Below are positions 1-7,803 of a stretch of 64,000 nt of DNA, piece by piece (position 1 is the first letter of the stretch; each line of letters opens with the position of its first letter). The translations under genes were made by a program, and so were the position numbers. The DNA is from Gp13-AA77 sp035946575 (lineage in GTDB: Bacteria > Acidobacteriota > Terriglobia > UBA7540): assembly GCA_035946575.1 (NCBI GenBank), contig DASYZG010000078.1:5252-69251 (forward strand), written 5' to 3'. Below the pieces are notes generated by a model. The model saw only the letters and a list, made by a program, of their open reading frames with translations. It had not been told where the DNA came from and made no database searches.

Positions 1-198
1 CCGGAAATGGTATCTCACTCGATTTGCAGGGTGTGGTGCTTGCATTCGAAGCAACTCGGGCAGGCCGGCCTGCTTGCAGCGTGGAAGCGCTGGGCATCCC
101 TGACCGCCACCTGGCGGCCAGCCGGTCGTAAGGGTGTAGCAGCAGGAGCTGCCGCGCTCCCAAGCCGAAATGGCGATAGCACGGGTCCAACGCCAAAT

Positions 199-227
199 TT
201 GACCCGCTTGTCATGACGCCATAAAAT
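199..227 (+). promoter_or_regulatory. Sigma70-type promoter of the penicillin-binding protein gene
   Basis: A TTGACC box at 199-204 and a TAAAAT box at 222-227 are separated by exactly 17 bases and lie just upstream of the ATG at 248. Transcription would begin about 234, leaving a leader of only some 14 bases. That leader has no clear Shine-Dalgarno sequence, so initiation may be weak or leader-dependent. I see no gene in 1-198. Confidence 0.55.
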
Positions 228-247
228 CGGTCTGAGACATATCCTTT

Positions 248-2662
248 ATGGCTAAAAAGCCATCGTCACGGCCCAACGCATCTGAGCGTTCCGCTCCTCT
301 GCCTGCGTGGGCGCGCAGCCGGCAGATCTTCGGCCAGTTCGTCTTCGCCGTGCTGCTGCTGCTGGCAGCGGGCGGCGGTGTGCTGGCGGGTCTGCTCTTT
401 GTATACTCCACGAACCTCCCCAAGGTCGCCGAGCTCGAGAACTACCGGCCCGACGTGATGACCCAGCTCTATGCCGACGATGGCACGCCCTTTGCGAGCT
501 TCGCGCTCGAGCATCGCGTGATCGTCAGCTACGACCAGATCCCGCCGGTGATGCGGAACGCGGTGCTCTCGATCGAGGACCGCCATTTCGAAAGCCACTT
601 CGGCGTGGACATCATCCGCATCGTGCGCGCGGCCGTCACCGACCTGATGGAGTGGCGCGAGGCCCAGGGCGCCAGCACGCTCACGCAGCAGCTCAGCCGC
701 CGCCTCTTCCTGAGCCCCGAGAAGAACTGGCGGCGCAAGGTGGAGGAGGCTCTGCTCGCGATCCAGATCGAGCGGCATTTCACCAAGCCGCAGATCTTCA
801 CCATGTACGCCAACCAGATGGAGCTGGGCTACGGCAACTTCGGCTTCGAAGCGGCTTCGGAATTCTTCTACGGCAAGCACCTGACGCAGCTGACCCTGCC
901 CGAGGCCGCCATGCTGGCCGGGTTGCCGCAGAATCCCAACATCTACTCGCCCATCCGGCATCCGGAGCGCTGCCTGGAGCGGCGCAATCGCGTGCTCGAG
1001 GCCATGCTCGACAACGGCAAGATCAGCCGCGCGCGATATCGCGCGGCGCGGGCGGCTCCGCTCGGGCTGAACATCACTCATTGGAACAACAATCTGGCGC
1101 CCTACTTTGTGGAGGACGTGCGCGAGTCTCTGGAGAAGAAGTACGGCGAGGAGATGGTCGAAGAGAAGGGGCTGCGGGTCTACACCACGGTGGACCTGAG
1201 GATGCAGCGTCAGGCCGAGAAGGCCTTGCGGGAGGGCCTGCGGAATGACGACAAACGGCGCGGCTGGCGCGGGCCGGAGAAGAACATCCTGAAGACGCCG
1301 GCGGCCGGAGCCGACGGACGGCCGGTCACGCTCGAATCGTACGTGGACGAAGACTGGCGCCGGGAGCCGCAGCCGGAGACGCTCGAGCACGGCCTGGTGA
1401 TGTCGGTCACCTCCCAAGGGGCTGCGGTGCGCTTCGGCGATTACCTGGCGCACCTCACGCCCGCCGACTTCGCCTGGACGCGCGCGCTCGACGCGCACGA
1501 GGTCTTCCTGTCCGGCGACGTGGACACCTTTCTGATCAAGTCCGTCAGGGGCCGCAGCGTGCAAGCGACGCTCGACCAGGTTCCGGACGTGCAGGGCGCC
1601 ATGCTGGTGATCGACAATCAGACGGGCGCCATTCGCGCCATGGTGGGCGGCTACGACTTCAACACCAGCAAGTTCAATCGCGCGGTGCAGGCGGAGCGCC
1701 AGGTCGGGTCGTCGTTCAAGGTCTACGTCTACTCGCAGGCTTTCCTGGACGGGCTCAAGCCCTTCGATACCATCTCCGACACTCCGATCAGCTATCCTTC
1801 CTCCTCGGGAATCTGGGCGCCGCACAACTACGACAACAAGTACGAGGGCAGCATCAACCTGATCCGGGCGCTGGCGGAGTCGCGCAACGTTCCGGCGGTC
1901 CGGCTGCTGGCGCACGTCGGCATCGACCAGGTCATCAAGCTGTGCCGGCGCTTCGGGATCACCTCACGGCTGGTGCCCAATCTGCCGCTGGCGCTCGGCG
2001 CCTCGGACCTGACGCTGCTCGAGCACACCTCGGCCTTCACCACCTTTCCCGACGACGGTCTGCACATCGCGCCGCGCACCGTGGAGCGCGTGACCGATTA
2101 CGACGGCCGCGTGATCGACGAGTTCCGGCCGGAGGTCACCGACGTGCTGCCCGCGCCCATCGCGCGCCTGATGGTCTCCATGCTGCGCGAGCCCATCGCG
2201 TATCCGACGGGCACGGCGGTGCGCGCCCGGCCGCTGGCCGCCAAATACGACATCGCCGGCAAGACGGGCACCACCAACGATTTCACCGACGCCTGGTTCC
2301 TCGGCTTTTCGCCCACGATTACCACCGGGGTCTGGGTGGGATTCGACGATCACCGCACGCTCGGCGACAAGGAGGAAGGGTCGCACGTGGCGCTGCCCAT
2401 CTGGATCGAGTTCATGAGCGAAGTGCTTCCAGACCAGCCGCCCGCCAAGTTCACGGACTCGCCGGTCCTGACCAGCCCCCAGGTGGTGGACCAGATCCTG
2501 GCCAGCACCGGGACCGAGTCGGTACTGGCGGAGCGCAACGCGCCGGCGAATCCGGTCACCGCGTCGGCAGCTCCGCCCGCCAAGACAGCCACCCCGACAG
2601 CGCCCGCCAGCGCCGACACCAGCAAGCCGCAGCCCGCACCGGGCGTGAATCCGCAGCCCTAG
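248..2662 (+). CDS. Penicillin-binding protein 1A (class A, bifunctional transglycosylase/transpeptidase)
   Basis: Polymerises lipid II into glycan strands and cross-links the stem peptides at the outer face of the inner membrane. The 804-residue length is normal for class A PBPs. One membrane anchor lies at about 27-52. The GT51 transglycosylase domain follows, with the catalytic glutamate in EDRHFESHFGVD (E110) and the GASTLTQQL motif at 141-149. The transpeptidase domain has the nucleophile motif SSFK at 488-491, SRN at 545-547 and KTGT at 672-675, so all three active-site motifs are intact. The tail after about 760 is rich in Pro, Ala and Thr and probably disordered. It is a single-gene unit with its own promoter at 199-227. 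Subfamily 1A rather than 1B is judged from overall sequence character. Confidence 0.95.
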   Translation: MAKKPSSRPNASERSAPLPAWARSRQIFGQFVFAVLLLLAAGGGVLAGLLFVYSTNLPKVAELENYRPDVMTQLYADDGTPFASFALEHRVIVSYDQIPPVMRNAVLSIEDRHFESHFGVDIIRIVRAAVTDLMEWREAQGASTLTQQLSRRLFLSPEKNWRRKVEEALLAIQIERHFTKPQIFTMYANQMELGYGNFGFEAASEFFYGKHLTQLTLPEAAMLAGLPQNPNIYSPIRHPERCLERRNRVLEAMLDNGKISRARYRAARAAPLGLNITHWNNNLAPYFVEDVRESLEKKYGEEMVEEKGLRVYTTVDLRMQRQAEKALREGLRNDDKRRGWRGPEKNILKTPAAGADGRPVTLESYVDEDWRREPQPETLEHGLVMSVTSQGAAVRFGDYLAHLTPADFAWTRALDAHEVFLSGDVDTFLIKSVRGRSVQATLDQVPDVQGAMLVIDNQTGAIRAMVGGYDFNTSKFNRAVQAERQVGSSFKVYVYSQAFLDGLKPFDTISDTPISYPSSSGIWAPHNYDNKYEGSINLIRALAESRNVPAVRLLAHVGIDQVIKLCRRFGITSRLVPNLPLALGASDLTLLEHTSAFTTFPDDGLHIAPRTVERVTDYDGRVIDEFRPEVTDVLPAPIARLMVSMLREPIAYPTGTAVRARPLAAKYDIAGKTGTTNDFTDAWFLGFSPTITTGVWVGFDDHRTLGDKEEGSHVALPIWIEFMSEVLPDQPPAKFTDSPVLTSPQVVDQILASTGTESVLAERNAPANPVTASAAPPAKTATPTAPASADTSKPQPAPGVNPQP

Positions 2663-2822
2663 CCGCCGTGAAAGTAACTAAGCTAGTAGTGTAGCTTATC
2701 ACAATGATCGGTGGTGACGGCACCGTGGAAAAGCGGCGAGCGCCAAGGGGCGAGTGGCCGTGAGTGGCAAGCCAGAACACCCTGGCGAGCGGGGCGGAGT
2801 TCAGGCGGTCCCGGGAGGCGTT

Positions 2823-4274
2823 TTAAGGTGATTTTTTGGGTTCGCTTTTGGGGGTTTCAGGACTCCCTTTGTTGATCCCAAAGGACTTGTTGGCTTCGCT
2901 TTGCAAGATTTTAGGATCTTTTTTCCTCCGTTTTTCGCCGGATTCGGCGTCAGTGCCGGAGGTCCGCCGCGGGCGCTCTCGTTCCACACCCTCGGCGTTC
3001 TCGTAATCAGCCTCGTCCTCGTTCCGGTTGAGCCCGAGGACGCGCAGCAACGAGATGATCACGCGTTGCTTGCGATCGATCGCCTGGCGCAGGCGTTCGC
3101 CCTGCAGGGTCATGGCGCGGTCATCGGCGGTCTGTCTCAGGCGCGCGACGCAAGCGGCCTCCGGCAGGGTGGCGTGATCCACGTACAGTCCGTAGGCGGC
3201 GACGGCGTCCTGCAGTTCGAGCGTCACCAGGCGGCGCAACTGTTCGAATTCGTAATCGCTCAGCGGCTTCCGTTTCTCACTCATCAGGCGCCGGCCCTGG
3301 ATGCAGATAATCAGCGCCCGGTCCGAGGCCGGAACCATGTCCCTGCCGTAGATTGTCCGCAACTCCGGGCCGATATCAAATTCGTGGCGGTCGAGCGCGT
3401 TCCCCAGCATGGTCAGGCACTCCACCAGCTTTTTGGCCCTGGGCGGCGACTCCGGCAGGCCTCGAAGGCCCTTCTCAACCATCTCCTGGTTGGTGCCGGG
3501 CAGGTCGCGCATCAGGTCGTGCAGGCGCTGCCGCCGCTCGATTTGGCCCTGACGCCAGCGCTCCTGGAGTTCGGCGTCGCGGATGCGTTCCCAGGATTCC
3601 AGCTCCAGCCGCAGGCGGGCGAGATCGTGAAGATGCATCGCCAGCATGGGTGGCACCGGCCGCCCCGGACGCTCGTAAGGCCGGACAAGTTCCTGATAGA
3701 TGCGCTCGGCGCCGCCGAGGTCAAGGCGCAGCGTGCGCGACTGCACCGCGCCGTACAGACGTCCGGAGTAGCTCTTGAGGCCGTTCATCCTCGAGCGGCG
3801 CTTGCCCTGCCCGGTGCGCGGTCCGGTGGATTTCAGGGCGTTGGCACGATTCGCCGCCATCTTCGCCGCCGACTTCGACACGGGTGGAGCGTCCGGTCCG
3901 GCATCTGGTCCGGCATCCAACCCAATATCGGCCGCCGCCTCTTCGGCCGACAATTCAGGTCCGGCGGGGAAGATCTCAGGAAAATCGTCCGGCTGCGCCG
4001 CCCGCAATGCGCCCAGAGTCTCGATCAGGGCCCATTCGCTCGATTGATACGCCAGGGAACGGAGCGACACCACGCCACCGGTCTCCTGACCGGCTTCCTC
4101 GGCTGTCATGGTCGCCTCGTTCGCCGTGGGGGCCGGCCCAGGCGTGCGGCCGGATCGGCCGCCGGGGGTACCGCTGGAGCCCAATTGCCGGGCGTTTTCG
4201 GGCTCCTGAGGAGCCTGGTCGCCCGCACTATCCACCGTCAGTGGGTTATCATCAGTAATATCAGTTGCTTGCAT
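2823..4274 (-). CDS. STGP-motif protein of unknown function (ANRANALKSTGPRTGQGK family)
   Basis: A 483-residue protein with no recognised enzymatic domain. The first 135 residues are low-complexity and acidic/Pro/Gly rich. At 141-158 sits ANRANALKSTGPRTGQGK followed by RSRMNGLKS, the signature of a large uncharacterised protein family common in Acidobacteriota and Planctomycetes (family knowledge). The middle is helical and Arg/Glu/Leu rich, and the C-terminal 60 residues are very basic, which suggests nucleic-acid contact (inference). The ATG at 4274 is chosen because GGAGG lies eight bases upstream; the open frame continues 20 codons further upstream without a better site. A dispersed repeat (4354-4420) starts 80 bp upstream and points away from the gene. 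A remnant matching the gene's 3' end recurs near 46.9 kb, so the gene seems to belong to a multi-copy unit. Confidence 0.7.
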   Translation of the reverse strand: MQATDITDDNPLTVDSAGDQAPQEPENARQLGSSGTPGGRSGRTPGPAPTANEATMTAEEAGQETGGVVSLRSLAYQSSEWALIETLGALRAAQPDDFPEIFPAGPELSAEEAAADIGLDAGPDAGPDAPPVSKSAAKMAANRANALKSTGPRTGQGKRRSRMNGLKSYSGRLYGAVQSRTLRLDLGGAERIYQELVRPYERPGRPVPPMLAMHLHDLARLRLELESWERIRDAELQERWRQGQIERRQRLHDLMRDLPGTNQEMVEKGLRGLPESPPRAKKLVECLTMLGNALDRHEFDIGPELRTIYGRDMVPASDRALIICIQGRRLMSEKRKPLSDYEFEQLRRLVTLELQDAVAAYGLYVDHATLPEAACVARLRQTADDRAMTLQGERLRQAIDRKQRVIISLLRVLGLNRNEDEADYENAEGVERERPRRTSGTDAESGEKRRKKDPKILQSEANKSFGINKGSPETPKSEPKKSP

Positions 4275-4353
4275 GTTCCTGTCCTCCATCTTGGGGCGCC
4301 CGGCAGAGTCGCAGCGGAGCGAAACCGGGCCCAAAACGACCGTATCAGACGGA

Positions 4354-4420
4354 TTTGGGAAAAGGGAGAAAAGTGAGAAAAGTGGGACAGAAATATTTGC
4401 GCTTTGTTTTCAGTGGGTTA
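4354..4420 (+). repeat. Dispersed 'MEKSEK' repeat, copy 1
   Basis: This 67 bp block begins TTTGGGAAAAGGGAGAAAAG and ends GTTTTCAGTGGGTTA. It closely matches blocks at 21871-21937 (+) and 46520-46598 (-). It lies upstream of, and points away from, the STGP-motif gene. The blocks at 21.9 and 46.5 kb can be read as Glu/Lys/Ser-rich peptides of the type FGTMEKSEK, but I see no convincing gene. This is a directly visible repeat of unknown role. Confidence 0.75.
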
Positions 4421-4463
4421 TCCTGTGGAAAACTCGATCGGGCCTGAAATCGACCACCCCCAG

Positions 4464-4495
4464 CCCCTCCTGCTCCCAGGAGGGGAGTCTTTTTT
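4464..4495 (+). terminator. Repeat-borne hairpin with T-run (unit 1)
   Basis: CCCCTCCTG pairs with CAGGAGGGG over a four-base loop and is followed by a run of Ts, the form of an intrinsic terminator reading plus. No plus-strand gene ends here, so it may be an incidental part of the repeat. Confidence 0.4.
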
Positions 4496-5012
4496 CCCTT
4501 GATCCCTAACGTCGCCATAACCGCACCGTTCTCTACTCACGGTGGCGGCATAAAGCCGCCGCTACCAGCACGCCAATCGTCCAATCAGTTTAGCGGACAG
4601 TACAGCGAGGATTAAAGTTCCCCTCCCCATTTGAGGAGGGGTGGCCGGAGGCCGGGGTGGTTCGGCCCGGGGGGCCGGGCAGGCGATCGTATCGACCGCC
4701 CCCAGCCCTTCCTGATCCCGGGAGGAGAGGTTTTTTATCCCTGGCCATTCCAGGAGGGGGCCTTGATCGCCTCTTCGCGAGGCTAGTGAGCTGCCCAGCG
4801 TTTTGGGGTGGACATCGTAGCGGCGACTTTACGTCGCCATAACCGCGCCGTTCTCAACTCGCGGTGGCGGCATGAAGCCGCCGCTACCAGGGCGCCAGTC
4901 GTCCATCTGTTTGGCGGACAGTAAAAGTCCCCTCCTCATTGAGGAGGGGTGGCCGGAGGCCGGGGCGGTTCGGCCCGGGGGCCAGGCTGGTTATCGAATC
5001 GACCACCCCCAG

Positions 5013-5043
5013 CCCCTCCTGGTCCCAGGAGGGGAGCTTTTTT
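5013..5043 (+). terminator. Repeat-borne hairpin with T-run (unit 3)
   Basis: A ten-base stem CCCCTCCTGG/CCAGGAGGGG with a two-base loop is followed by seven Ts within a few bases. This is the best terminator-like copy of the three repeat units. A weaker version lies at about 4704-4737. Confidence 0.4.
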
Positions 5044-5261
5044 GATCCCTGGCCATTCCAGGGCGCCTTGATCGCCTTTTCGCGAGGCTGGTGAGCTGCC
5101 CAGCGGACGTCGTAGCGGCGACTTTTACGTCGCCATAACCGCGCCGTTCTCAACTCGCGGTGGCGGCATAAAGCCGCCGCTACCAGCGCGCCAATGGTCC
5201 CTCTGCTTAGCGGACAGTACAACGAGGAGTGGAGTGCCCGTCGTCGCTGAGGCGCCCCAGC

Positions 5262-7046
5262 CTAGAATCCAGGCAGCGTCCCGGTGCCCTCCTGCTGCAC
5301 CGATTGCAAGGCATTGGGATTGAGACCCAGCACCTTAAGGATGGTCGGAGCTACCTCCATCGTCTGGACCGGGGTGGTGAAGGTGGTCGCCGTGAGGCCG
5401 GGATTTGCGAGCAGCATCATCACGTTGGTATCGTCGTGCGCGAAGCCGCCGTGCTCGGCCTGCTTCTTGCCGCTGCCCGAGTAGGTGACGCCGATGTCCG
5501 GGGTGATGACCAGATCCGGCGTGCGCGGGTCTTCACCCTGGCCCGTTCCGGGCTGGTTATAGAGTTGGGTGATGCCGGGTCCCCAGAAGATCTCGCCGAT
5601 GCCGGCGATATTGCCGGCCGAGGGCGATTGCGACTCGAGCATCCCCGCCACCTCGGCTGCGGTGCAACTGTTGTTAAGCCAGAGCAGGGAGATATCATCT
5701 TCGGTGGGCCCGATACCGCTTCCCAGCGGCGACTCCGACAAGGGCAGGCAGCCGGCGTTGGCCGCGATGGTCGCCGGAGATGTGGTTATGGGATCGTTGG
5801 GGACGGTCGAGATGCCCAGGTAGCGCGCGGAATCGATGGGACTCTGGCCGTGCTTCGCACTGATGATGATCAGGGTGGAGTTGTACAGGCCGTCGGCCTT
5901 GAGGGTGCTGATCATCTGACCGATCGAGTAATCCACGAACTTGATTTCACTGAGCAGGGCCCCGCTGGGCGTGCCCTGGCCGTCGAGATAACCGCCCGTC
6001 ACCGCCGGCGTGAGAGTCTTCTCAATCAGCTTTTCGCCGACGCTTACGGCCTGGAAATTCATCCCGAACACCTCGGGGACCGGGGCCGGGCCGGAGCCGT
6101 TGTGTTTCTCCCCGTTGATTTCATTGAGGATGGCGTTGACTTTCAGCGTATCGTAGCACTTAATGTTCTGGAAGCTGTCGGTCCAGGCATTCGACGACGA
6201 CACTGCGGTCTGGTCAGGCAAAGGATTGCAGCCGACGCCGTTGGCGGTCACGCCGGGCAGCGACACGGGAATCGAGTTGATCTCCGGCGAGTAGTAGTCG
6301 TCCACGTTGGTGCCGTTGCCGGGACCGTTGACCGACGAGTACGAGGGATGCTTGTCGGACCAGGCGGTATAGCCGCCGGCGGCGTGCACCACGCCAAAAA
6401 TCGTGTTCGTGCGCACAAAGTTCCAGGGATAGACCGGGGCACAACCTTTGGCCGGATCGCGCTCCAGTCGTTTGGGCTCGATCGACGCCATGCCGCCTTC
6501 GGTCAGGCCGGCGTTGGGCGCGCCGCCATTCAGCTTCGTCTGGTCGATGTCGATTCCCTCGTCAAACTCCGTCGTGGTTCCCAGGGGAGCGGCGTAGGGC
6601 GTGCAAGCGCTGGGATTGCCCGCGACCCCGTTGCCGGTGTTCTCGGCCGGCGGATCGAGCGACCGGTCGTAGGCCACATCGTAAAACGCTCCGGCGCTCC
6701 GCGGCGAACCGCCGCTCACCAGGGCGGTCAAGCCGGGGAATGAGTCGGAGGGCATGGAGGTCGAGGCATAAAGATAGTTGAAGCCGGTGGCCTTGAGACC
6801 GGCGAGGTTGGGACAGTACGGCTGGTCCCCGTTGACTCCACGGATGCCCTGGGCGCAGTTGATGAAGTCGAGCGCGTGCATGCCGTCAATACTGATCAGG
6901 AGAACGTGGCTGACGGTCAGGGCAGGCTTGCCCGAAGCCTTGGCGGTACCTGGTGAGAGAAGACCGGCAGAATAAGTGCCATGCGCCACGAATATGCAGG
7001 CGGCGGCCAGCAAAGCCGAGGCGAGTTTGGTGCGTCCTTGACTCAT
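5262..7046 (-). CDS. Secreted alkaline phosphatase-superfamily phosphodiesterase (type I phosphodiesterase/nucleotide pyrophosphatase-like)
   Basis: A 594-residue exported protein. A signal-like hydrophobic segment lies at about 8-27. The alkaline-phosphatase fold starts at SHVLLISIDGMHALD with metal-ligand D54. The nucleophile is probably the serine in SDSFPG (about 102), where family members carry Thr or Ser. A second metal site is suggested by AKHGQSP, which has Lys where most relatives have Asp, and by HGGFAHDDTN near 532-541. A periplasmic or surface phosphodiesterase acting on nucleotides, phospholipids or phytate-like esters is likely, but the substrate is unknown. The ATG at 7046 has GGAGG six bases upstream. 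It is divergent from the DUF4440 gene at 7146. The Lys in the usual SDHG motif is odd and may affect metal binding. Confidence 0.8.
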   Translation of the reverse strand: MSQGRTKLASALLAAACIFVAHGTYSAGLLSPGTAKASGKPALTVSHVLLISIDGMHALDFINCAQGIRGVNGDQPYCPNLAGLKATGFNYLYASTSMPSDSFPGLTALVSGGSPRSAGAFYDVAYDRSLDPPAENTGNGVAGNPSACTPYAAPLGTTTEFDEGIDIDQTKLNGGAPNAGLTEGGMASIEPKRLERDPAKGCAPVYPWNFVRTNTIFGVVHAAGGYTAWSDKHPSYSSVNGPGNGTNVDDYYSPEINSIPVSLPGVTANGVGCNPLPDQTAVSSSNAWTDSFQNIKCYDTLKVNAILNEINGEKHNGSGPAPVPEVFGMNFQAVSVGEKLIEKTLTPAVTGGYLDGQGTPSGALLSEIKFVDYSIGQMISTLKADGLYNSTLIIISAKHGQSPIDSARYLGISTVPNDPITTSPATIAANAGCLPLSESPLGSGIGPTEDDISLLWLNNSCTAAEVAGMLESQSPSAGNIAGIGEIFWGPGITQLYNQPGTGQGEDPRTPDLVITPDIGVTYSGSGKKQAEHGGFAHDDTNVMMLLANPGLTATTFTTPVQTMEVAPTILKVLGLNPNALQSVQQEGTGTLPGF

Positions 7047-7145
7047 GCAATTCCTCCTTTGAGGCTGAAGTCGAATTCACTCTCAAAGGGATAACAGCCG
7101 AATGTGAAAGCATCGTTGAGTTGATGTGAAGAAGGGGTAAAACTC

Positions 7146-7700
7146 ATGTTACATAAGCTGCCTCGGAAGGCCGTTCCCAGCTCCTCGACCCCGCCCGGCT
7201 CCATTCGGAGAGTTACCTGGGCCCGAATCTCCGGGACGCCGGCCGTGATGTTCGCACTGGCCCTGACGGCAGGCGTGTGCGCACAGAATGGCAGCGCCGC
7301 TGGCAGCGTGGTGGCGCCCGCGGACGCCGAAGCCCGGATTCGGACCGTGCTCGACGAGCAGGTCGCGGCCTGGAATCGCGGCAACGTGGCCGCGTTCATG
7401 CAAGGCTACTGGAACTCGCCCGACACCGAATTTGTGGGGTCGAATGGGATCGTGCGCGGCTGGCAACCGGTCCTCAATCGCTACCGGAAAGTGTATCCGA
7501 GTCGCGCCGCCATGGGGCACCTTGAGTTCTCCGGGCTCGAAATTCAAATGCTCTGTCCTGAGGCGGCTCTGGTGGTCGGGCACTTTCACCTGCAGCGGCG
7601 GGGTGATGCGCCCGCCGGGGTGTTCACCCTGGTGTTCCGGAAGTTTCCCGAGGGCTGGCGCATCGTCAACGACCACACCTCGGCGGCTGCGCCTCAGTAG
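7146..7700 (+). CDS. Exported DUF4440 / NTF2-like protein
   Basis: A 184-residue protein with a hydrophobic segment at about 33-46 ending in a signal-peptidase-like ALTAGVCAQ, then one NTF2-fold domain. The domain begins with ADAEARIRTVLDEQVAAWNRGNVAAFMQGYW, which I recognise as the start of DUF4440, and ends with FRKFPEGWRIVNDHTS, the usual C-terminal strand of the family. Such domains bind small ligands or act as simple hydrolases or isomerases; no activity can be assigned. AAGGGG precedes the ATG by about eight bases. The n-region of 32 residues is long for a signal peptide, so a start further in (GTG ATG at about 7245) is possible. Downstream lies a G-rich repeat and a perfect palindrome. 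Confidence 0.8.
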   Translation: MLHKLPRKAVPSSSTPPGSIRRVTWARISGTPAVMFALALTAGVCAQNGSAAGSVVAPADAEARIRTVLDEQVAAWNRGNVAAFMQGYWNSPDTEFVGSNGIVRGWQPVLNRYRKVYPSRAAMGHLEFSGLEIQMLCPEAALVVGHFHLQRRGDAPAGVFTLVFRKFPEGWRIVNDHTSAAAPQ

Positions 7701-7706
7701 GGATTA

Positions 7707-7746
7707 GGGGCTGGGGGCTGGGGGCTGGGGGTTGGGGGTTGGGGTT
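7707..7746 (+). repeat. G-rich tandem heptamer (GGGGGCT/GGGGGTT)
   Basis: Five to six imperfect 6-7 bp units of G4-5 followed by CT or TT run head to tail immediately after the DUF4440 stop codon. At least six G-runs of four or more on one strand make this a strong G-quadruplex candidate. It lies between convergent genes. Confidence 0.7.
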
Positions 7747-7770
7747 GCGCGGTTCCGCCAAAGGTGGGGC

Positions 7771-7790
7771 GGGCGGTTCGCGAACCGCCC
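7771..7790. repeat. Perfect 20-bp palindrome between convergent genes
   Basis: GGGCGGTTCGCGAACCGCCC is exactly self-complementary. It sits between the convergent ends of the DUF4440 gene (7700) and the FGE-fusion gene (7804) and is bordered by GGGC and CTAC. It lacks a T-run, so it is a poor intrinsic terminator. It could be a bidirectional transcription block or part of a dispersed intergenic repeat. Confidence 0.5.
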
Positions 7791-7803
7791 CTACACCGGG
7801 CCG

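Larger units (their letters stand above)
4451..5228 (+). repeat. Tandem intergenic repeat, about 2.5 units of 230-307 bp
   Basis: The 987 bp gap 4275-5261 holds no gene. It contains three unequal copies of one unit, at 4451-4692, 4693-4999 and 5000-5228. Each unit carries a CCCCTCCTG/CAGGAGGGG-type hairpin with a T-run and an imperfect palindrome starting GTAGCGGCGAC and ending GCCGCCGCTAC (complete at 4817-4887 and 5112-5183, truncated at about 4510-4567). It ends with AGCGGACAGTA. The first two units also carry a second hairpin (CCCTCC...GAGGAGGGG) and a GGCCGGAGGCCGGGG block. Unit 1 has an internal deletion and unit 3 lacks the distal part. GC-rich blocks of this type are common intergenic repeats in several phyla. 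Confidence 0.8.

Noticed and set aside
1..198. Possible end of an upstream gene or a small gene before the penicillin-binding protein
   Set aside because: A 69-codon frame exists at 7-216 but shows no ribosome site or recognisable protein, and it overlaps the promoter.
266..1915. Long open frame antisense to the penicillin-binding protein gene
   Set aside because: High-GC codon usage keeps antisense frames open; the product is Arg/His/Leu rich with no domain, and the sense gene is certain.
2901..4376. Open frame antisense to the STGP-motif gene
   Set aside because: The minus strand has a good ribosome site and the family motif; the plus frame has neither.
5229..6743. 504-codon open frame antisense to the phosphodiesterase gene
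   Set aside because: A shadow of the real gene; no family signature and no ribosome site.
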